17,919 nucleotides of DNA from Burkholderiales bacterium. GTDB lineage: Bacteria; Pseudomonadota; Gammaproteobacteria; Burkholderiales; Chitinimonadaceae. Numbering within the stretch: position 1 is the stretch's first letter; every line of letters starts with the position of its first letter. The position numbers were made by a program, and so were the translations under genes. The stretch lies in contig JAFAKZ010000029.1 of NCBI GenBank assembly GCA_019234745.1, forward strand, positions 1-17,919, written 5' to 3'. The notes under the pieces were generated by a model, which did no database searches, was not told where the DNA came from, and saw only the letters and a program-made list of their open reading frames with translations. Shown in pieces: positions 14,586 to 17,919 of this stretch.

Positions 14586-15311
14586 GTGTCACTGGCTCCG
14601 GGTCGTGGTCGCGGTGAATTGATTGGTCGGGCACCGCTCTACGCGCAAGTGCGCGACCGCATCGTCGCTGCCATCGAGGCGGGCGAGTGGGATGCCGGCG
14701 AGTCGCTGCCCAGCGAGTTCGAACTGGCCGACCGCTTCGGCGTGAGCCAGGGCACGGTGCGCAAGGGCATGGACGCGCTGGTGGCCGAGGGCGTACTGCG
14801 CCGCCGCCAAGGTCTGGGCACCTTCGTGGCCGAGGCAGAGGATGATTGGGGTGCCGCTGTGGCCGGCGGCACGGGGCGCGCGATCGAATCGTCCGTCGAG
14901 TTGCTGGCCTGCGCGCGCGCGAATGCGGGCGAAGAGGCCGCAGCACTGGGATTACGGCGCGGTGCGGCGCTCATCACGGTAAAGCGCCTGGTGCGCGTGC
15001 TGGGCGAGCCGTTCGCGGTGATCGAAAGCGCGGTGTCGGCAGAGCGCTTCGAAGGCCTGGATGCACGCCGTATTCGCCATGCCAATAGTAATCTGCGCGT
15101 GGTGTGGTGGCGGGAGTTCGGATTGCGCGTGCTGTCTGCGCCGCCGACCTTCCGTGCGATAAGAGCCGAGCGCGAAGACGCGCGGCTCCTGGGGGTGGAA
15201 GTGGACGCATCGCTCTTGGAGGTGACGCGCGTCGCGCATGCGATGACGGGTGACCCTGTGGAGTGGTCCTTGCTGCGTTGCCGAACCGATGCGTATGCAT
15301 ATCAGGTTTAG
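14586..15311 (+). CDS. GntR-family transcriptional regulator (HutC subfamily) next to sdh
   Basis: This is a one-component repressor or activator. From a GTG at 14586 the protein is 241 residues. The winged helix-turn-helix spans about 17-82: PLYAQVRDRIVAAIEAGEWD, then LPSEFELADRFGVSQGTVRK and EGVLRRRQGLGTFV, the standard GntR signature. Residues about 100-235 read as a UTRA effector-binding domain of the HutC type, with LITVKRLVRVLGEPFAVIES and LLEVTRVAHAMTGDPVEWS. The natural effector is unknown. It is encoded between divergent mdh and downstream sdhCDA, and palindromes flank its promoter, so control of TCA-cycle genes and of itself is likely but not shown. AGGT at 14575-14578 may serve as ribosome-binding site. 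Confidence 0.9.
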   Translation: MSLAPGRGRGELIGRAPLYAQVRDRIVAAIEAGEWDAGESLPSEFELADRFGVSQGTVRKGMDALVAEGVLRRRQGLGTFVAEAEDDWGAAVAGGTGRAIESSVELLACARANAGEEAAALGLRRGAALITVKRLVRVLGEPFAVIESAVSAERFEGLDARRIRHANSNLRVVWWREFGLRVLSAPPTFRAIRAEREDARLLGVEVDASLLEVTRVAHAMTGDPVEWSLLRCRTDAYAYQV

Positions 15312-15335
15312 CGCGTAAAGCGGTGATTTCGGCAG

Positions 15336-15350
15336 GCTTGTTGGACAAGC
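15336..15350. repeat. Short inverted repeat upstream of sdhC
   Basis: GCTTGT and ACAAGC are separated by TGG. It lies 25 bases after the regulator stop and about 30 bases upstream of the sdhC -10 candidate. With no T-run it is more likely an operator than a terminator. Confidence 0.3.
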
Positions 15351-15377
15351 ATGTCGCCAAGTACTTGAAAATGTTTT

Positions 15378-15386
15378 TGCTACAAT
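15378..15386 (+). promoter_or_regulatory. Extended -10 promoter candidate for sdhCDA
   Basis: TGCTACAAT at 15378-15386 is a good extended -10 box (TGnTACAAT). No matching -35 box lies 17 bases upstream. The transcript would start near 15393, inside a 7-bp inverted repeat (CGAAAGG at 15387-15393 with CCTTTCG at 15402-15408), leaving a leader of about 80 bases before sdhC. Confidence 0.45.
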
Positions 15387-15471
15387 CGAAAGGCTTTGCC
15401 CCCTTTCGGATGGGTGTGAGTCCGGCCGCAAGATATTGTGGCGAGGGTCTAATTCAAACAAGGAAACAGTC

Positions 15472-15846
15472 ATGGCGAAAGAACGCCCCAAGCACCTTGA
15501 TCTGCCAAAGATCAGGCTGCCGCTCCCCGGCATCGTGTCCATCCTGCATCGCGTCAGCGGTGCCTTGATGTTCCTCTCTATTCCGCTCGTGCTGTGGCTG
15601 CTTTCCGGTTCGCTCAGCAATGAGGCGACCTATGACGCTTTCCGCGGCTTTATCTCGCACCCCGTCATCAAGCTGGGCTTGGTCGCGCTGCTGTGGGCCT
15701 ACCTGCACCACGCCTGCGCCGGCGTGCGCTTCCTGTTCCTGGATGCCCACCGCGGCATCGAGCTGTCCACGGCCCGCATGACGGCCAAGGTCGTCCTGTT
15801 TGTCAGCATCGCCCTGACGGCAGTTATCGGAGGTGTACTGTGGTAA
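15472..15846 (+). CDS. sdhC: Succinate dehydrogenase cytochrome b556 subunit
   Basis: SdhC is one of two membrane anchors of complex II, carrying haem b and part of the ubiquinone site. From ATG 15472, with AAGGAAA just upstream, the protein is 124 residues. It has SILHRVSG at 23-30 (the conserved S/R quinone-site motif) and three membrane helices at about 31-47, 66-88 and 104-123. HHACAGVRFLFLD at 79-91 contains the haem-ligand histidine motif HH.xxG.R. A 12-codon upstream extension to GTG 15436 lacks family support. Its stop overlaps the sdhD start by seven bases, so the two are translationally coupled. Confidence 0.94.
   Translation: MAKERPKHLDLPKIRLPLPGIVSILHRVSGALMFLSIPLVLWLLSGSLSNEATYDAFRGFISHPVIKLGLVALLWAYLHHACAGVRFLFLDAHRGIELSTARMTAKVVLFVSIALTAVIGGVLW
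15829..15834 (+). promoter_or_regulatory. Strong Shine-Dalgarno that fixes the sdhD GTG start
   Basis: GGAGGT lies five bases before GTG 15840 and inside the 3' end of sdhC. It settles the start against the longer open frame that reaches back to 15693 within sdhC. Confidence 0.75.
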
Positions 15847-16187
15847 ATCGCGAAGTCATCGGCGCGCACTACGGTTTGCGCGATTGGTTGGTTCAACGCA
15901 TTACGGCCATCGTGATGCTGTTCTATACGGTTGGCCTGGTCGCACTGCTCGTGCTGGCCGCTGACGCCAGCTTCGAGGGCTGGAAGGCGCTCTTCGCCCA
16001 GACCTGGGTGCGCGTGTTCACCACCGTCACCGTCATGGCGCTCCTGATGCACGCCTGGGTCGGCGTGCGTGATATCTGGATGGACTATGTCCAACCGCTG
16101 GGCCTTCGTCTGACGCTGCATGTCCTCACGATTCTGTGGCTTGTCGGCAGTTTTGTTTACGCGATCAAAGTAGTGTGGGGTGTGTAA
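15840..16187 (+). CDS. sdhD: Succinate dehydrogenase hydrophobic membrane anchor subunit
   Basis: SdhD is the second membrane anchor of complex II. It starts at GTG 15840 (MVNREVIGAHYGLRDWLVQR), preceded by GGAGGT, and is 115 residues long. Three membrane helices lie at about 21-41, 55-76 and 89-110. HAWVGVRDIWMDY at 71-83 holds the family histidine and the D82-Y83 pair near the quinone site. The frame is open upstream to 15693, but that part is antisense-free shadow of sdhC and is not included. The stop TAA shares its last base with the sdhA ATG (TAATG), so translation of the two is coupled. Confidence 0.93.
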   Translation: MVNREVIGAHYGLRDWLVQRITAIVMLFYTVGLVALLVLAADASFEGWKALFAQTWVRVFTTVTVMALLMHAWVGVRDIWMDYVQPLGLRLTLHVLTILWLVGSFVYAIKVVWGV

Positions 16188-17919
16188 TGGCGAACCTGGC
16201 TAAACGTACTTTTGATGCAGTGGTGGTGGGTGCCGGCGGTGCCGGTATGCGCGCTGCGCTGCAGCTTTCCGAGGCCGGCCTGAAGACGGCCGTGCTGTCC
16301 AAGGTGTTCCCGACCCGCTCGCACACAGTTGCAGCGCAGGGCGGCGTGTCCGCTTCGCTGGGTAATTCGGAAGAAGATCACTGGCACTGGCATATGTACG
16401 ATACCGTGAAGGGTTCGGACTGGCTGGGCGACCAGGATGCCATCGAATTCATGTGCCGCGCCGCACCGGAAGCCGTGATCGAGCTAGAACACTTCGGCAT
16501 GCCGTTCGACCGTAACGATGACGGCACCATCTACCAGCGTCCGTTCGGCGGCCATATGTCGAACTTCGGTGAAAAGCCCGTACGCCGCGCCTGCGCTGCA
16601 GCAGACCGTACCGGCCACGCCATGCTGCACGCGCTATACCAGCGCAATGTGCGCGCCAATACGCAGTTCTTTGTCGAATGGATGGCACTGGACCTGATCC
16701 GCGACGCCGAGGGCAAGGTGTTGGGTGTGATCGCCATGGAAATGGAAACGTCGGAAATCGTCATTTTCCAGGCCAAGGCCACGCTGTTCGCAACGGGCGG
16801 CGCCGGTCGTATCTTCCAATCGTCCACCAATGCCTTCATCAACACGGGTGACGGCCTGGGCATGGCGGCGCGTGCCGGCATCCCGCTGGAAGACATGGAG
16901 TTCTGGCAGTTCCATCCGACCGGCGTAGCCGGCGCGGGCGTGCTGATCACGGAAGGCGTGCGCGGCGAAGGCGGTATCCTGCGCAACTCGGCCGGCGAGC
17001 GCTTTATGGAACGCTATGCCCCGGTGGCCAAGGATCTCGCCTCGCGTGACGTCGTGTCGCGCGCCATGGTGACGGAAATCAACGAAGGCCGTGGTTGCGG
17101 CCCTGCCAAGGACCACGTGCTGCTGGACATCACGCACCTGGATCCGGAAGTCATCAAGCACCGCCTGCCAGGTATCCGCGAAATCTCCATCAAGTTCGCC
17201 GGCGTCGACCCGATCAAGGCCCCGATCCCCGTCGTGCCGACCTGCCACTACCAGATGGGTGGCATCCCCACGAACTACCACGGCCAGGTCGTGGTGCCGG
17301 GCGCCGATGGCCCGAACACCGTCGTGCCGGGCTTCTACGCGGCCGGTGAAGTGGCCTGTGCCTCCGTGCACGGCGCCAACCGCCTGGGTACGAACTCGCT
17401 GCTTGACTTGCTGGTGTTCGGCAAGAGCGCCGGCAACTCGCTGATCGAGTACGTGAAGCACGAAGTGAAGGCCCTGCCCGAGATTCCGCAGTCGGAAATC
17501 GACCGCACCCTCGCTCGCGTCGATCGCCTCAACAACCAGAAGAACGGTGTCGAGGTAAACGAAGCCCGCTCGGCCATGCAGCGTGTCATGCAGGCGCATT
17601 GCGGCGTGTTCCGCTTCAAGGACATGCTCAAGCAAGGCGTCGAGAAGATTCTCGAAGTTGAGAAGATGGTCCGGCAGACGCAGATCGGCGACAAGTCCAA
17701 GGTATTCAACACGGCACGTATCGAAGCGCTGGAGCTGGACAACCTGATTGAAGTGGCCAAGGCCACGATGATCTCGGCCGAAGCCCGTACGGAATCGCGT
17801 GGCGCCCACGTGCGCGACGATGCACCCGATACGCCGGAGCAGCCGAACGGCCGCGACGACAAGAACTGGCTGAAGCACACCATCTGGAACCGCGAGGGCA
17901 ACAAGCTCGAATACAAGCC
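16187..17919 (+). CDS. sdhA: Succinate dehydrogenase flavoprotein subunit, 3' end cut by the window
   Basis: SdhA oxidises succinate to fumarate with covalent FAD and passes electrons to the iron-sulfur subunit SdhB. 577 codons are visible, against roughly 590 in the family, so only the last dozen or so residues are missing. The FAD-binding motif GAGGAG is at 15-20. H46 in TRSHTVAAQGG is the covalent flavin attachment site. Active-site segments QFHPTG, SRAMV and PTCHYQMGGIPTNYHGQV follow. The C-terminal helical domain (EARTESRGAH) is the usual one. It starts on the last base of the sdhD stop codon. sdhB is expected just beyond the window but is not seen. Confidence 0.97.
   Translation, partial: MANLAKRTFDAVVVGAGGAGMRAALQLSEAGLKTAVLSKVFPTRSHTVAAQGGVSASLGNSEEDHWHWHMYDTVKGSDWLGDQDAIEFMCRAAPEAVIELEHFGMPFDRNDDGTIYQRPFGGHMSNFGEKPVRRACAAADRTGHAMLHALYQRNVRANTQFFVEWMALDLIRDAEGKVLGVIAMEMETSEIVIFQAKATLFATGGAGRIFQSSTNAFINTGDGLGMAARAGIPLEDMEFWQFHPTGVAGAGVLITEGVRGEGGILRNSAGERFMERYAPVAKDLASRDVVSRAMVTEINEGRGCGPAKDHVLLDITHLDPEVIKHRLPGIREISIKFAGVDPIKAPIPVVPTCHYQMGGIPTNYHGQVVVPGADGPNTVVPGFYAAGEVACASVHGANRLGTNSLLDLLVFGKSAGNSLIEYVKHEVKALPEIPQSEIDRTLARVDRLNNQKNGVEVNEARSAMQRVMQAHCGVFRFKDMLKQGVEKILEVEKMVRQTQIGDKSKVFNTARIEALELDNLIEVAKATMISAEARTESRGAHVRDDAPDTPEQPNGRDDKNWLKHTIWNREGNKLEYK

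Noticed and set aside
16634..17878. 414-codon open frame on the minus strand opposite sdhA
   Set aside because: sdhA is certain; this is an antisense shadow.

Overview
The window looks like a chromosomal housekeeping region of a high-GC betaproteobacterium (Burkholderiales or Neisseriales type). The main evidence is the block rpoE-rseA-rseB-degP next to lepA-lepB-rnc-era-recO-acpS, together with the mdh / GntR regulator / sdhCDA arrangement. Genus cannot be fixed from sequence alone. No rRNA, tRNA, CRISPR, phage gene or transposase gene was seen.

Layout. (1) 1-140, minus: the first 46 codons of nadB. (2) 452-4550, plus: the envelope-stress module rpoE (sigma-E), rseA (anti-sigma), rseB (periplasmic sensor), a Do-type protease with a lipoprotein signal and its own sigma-E-type promoter at 2618-2645, then a small glutaredoxin-like gene ending at a hairpin terminator. 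(3) 4628-10973, plus: lepA, lepB, a small membrane protein (DUF4845 type), rnc, era, recO and acpS, many of them tightly packed or overlapping. pdxJ, which often lies between recO and acpS, is missing here. A striking 270-bp nested palindromic element fills the lepA-lepB gap. (4) 11001-13229, plus: an isolated two-gene unit of a SpoIIAA/STAS-like protein and a 573-residue protein I do not recognise, with a possible degenerate PilZ-like C-terminal part. It has its own promoter candidate, a 15-bp palindrome and a bidirectional terminator. (5) 13247-14233, minus: mdh. (6) 14234-14585: a 352-bp divergent control region with a second long hairpin, two perfect palindromes and promoter candidates on both strands. 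(7) 14586-17919, plus: a GntR/HutC-family regulator, then sdhC, sdhD and nearly all of sdhA.

How the genes work together. Block 2 senses misfolded outer-membrane proteins and responds through sigma-E, with the protease as effector. Block 3 combines protein export (signal peptidase), translation and ribosome maturation (LepA, RNase III, Era), recombination repair (RecO) and acyl-carrier-protein activation (AcpS). Blocks 5 to 7 are TCA-cycle enzymes placed around a one-component regulator that probably controls them. The least explained items are the STAS-like / 573-aa pair and the palindromic elements.
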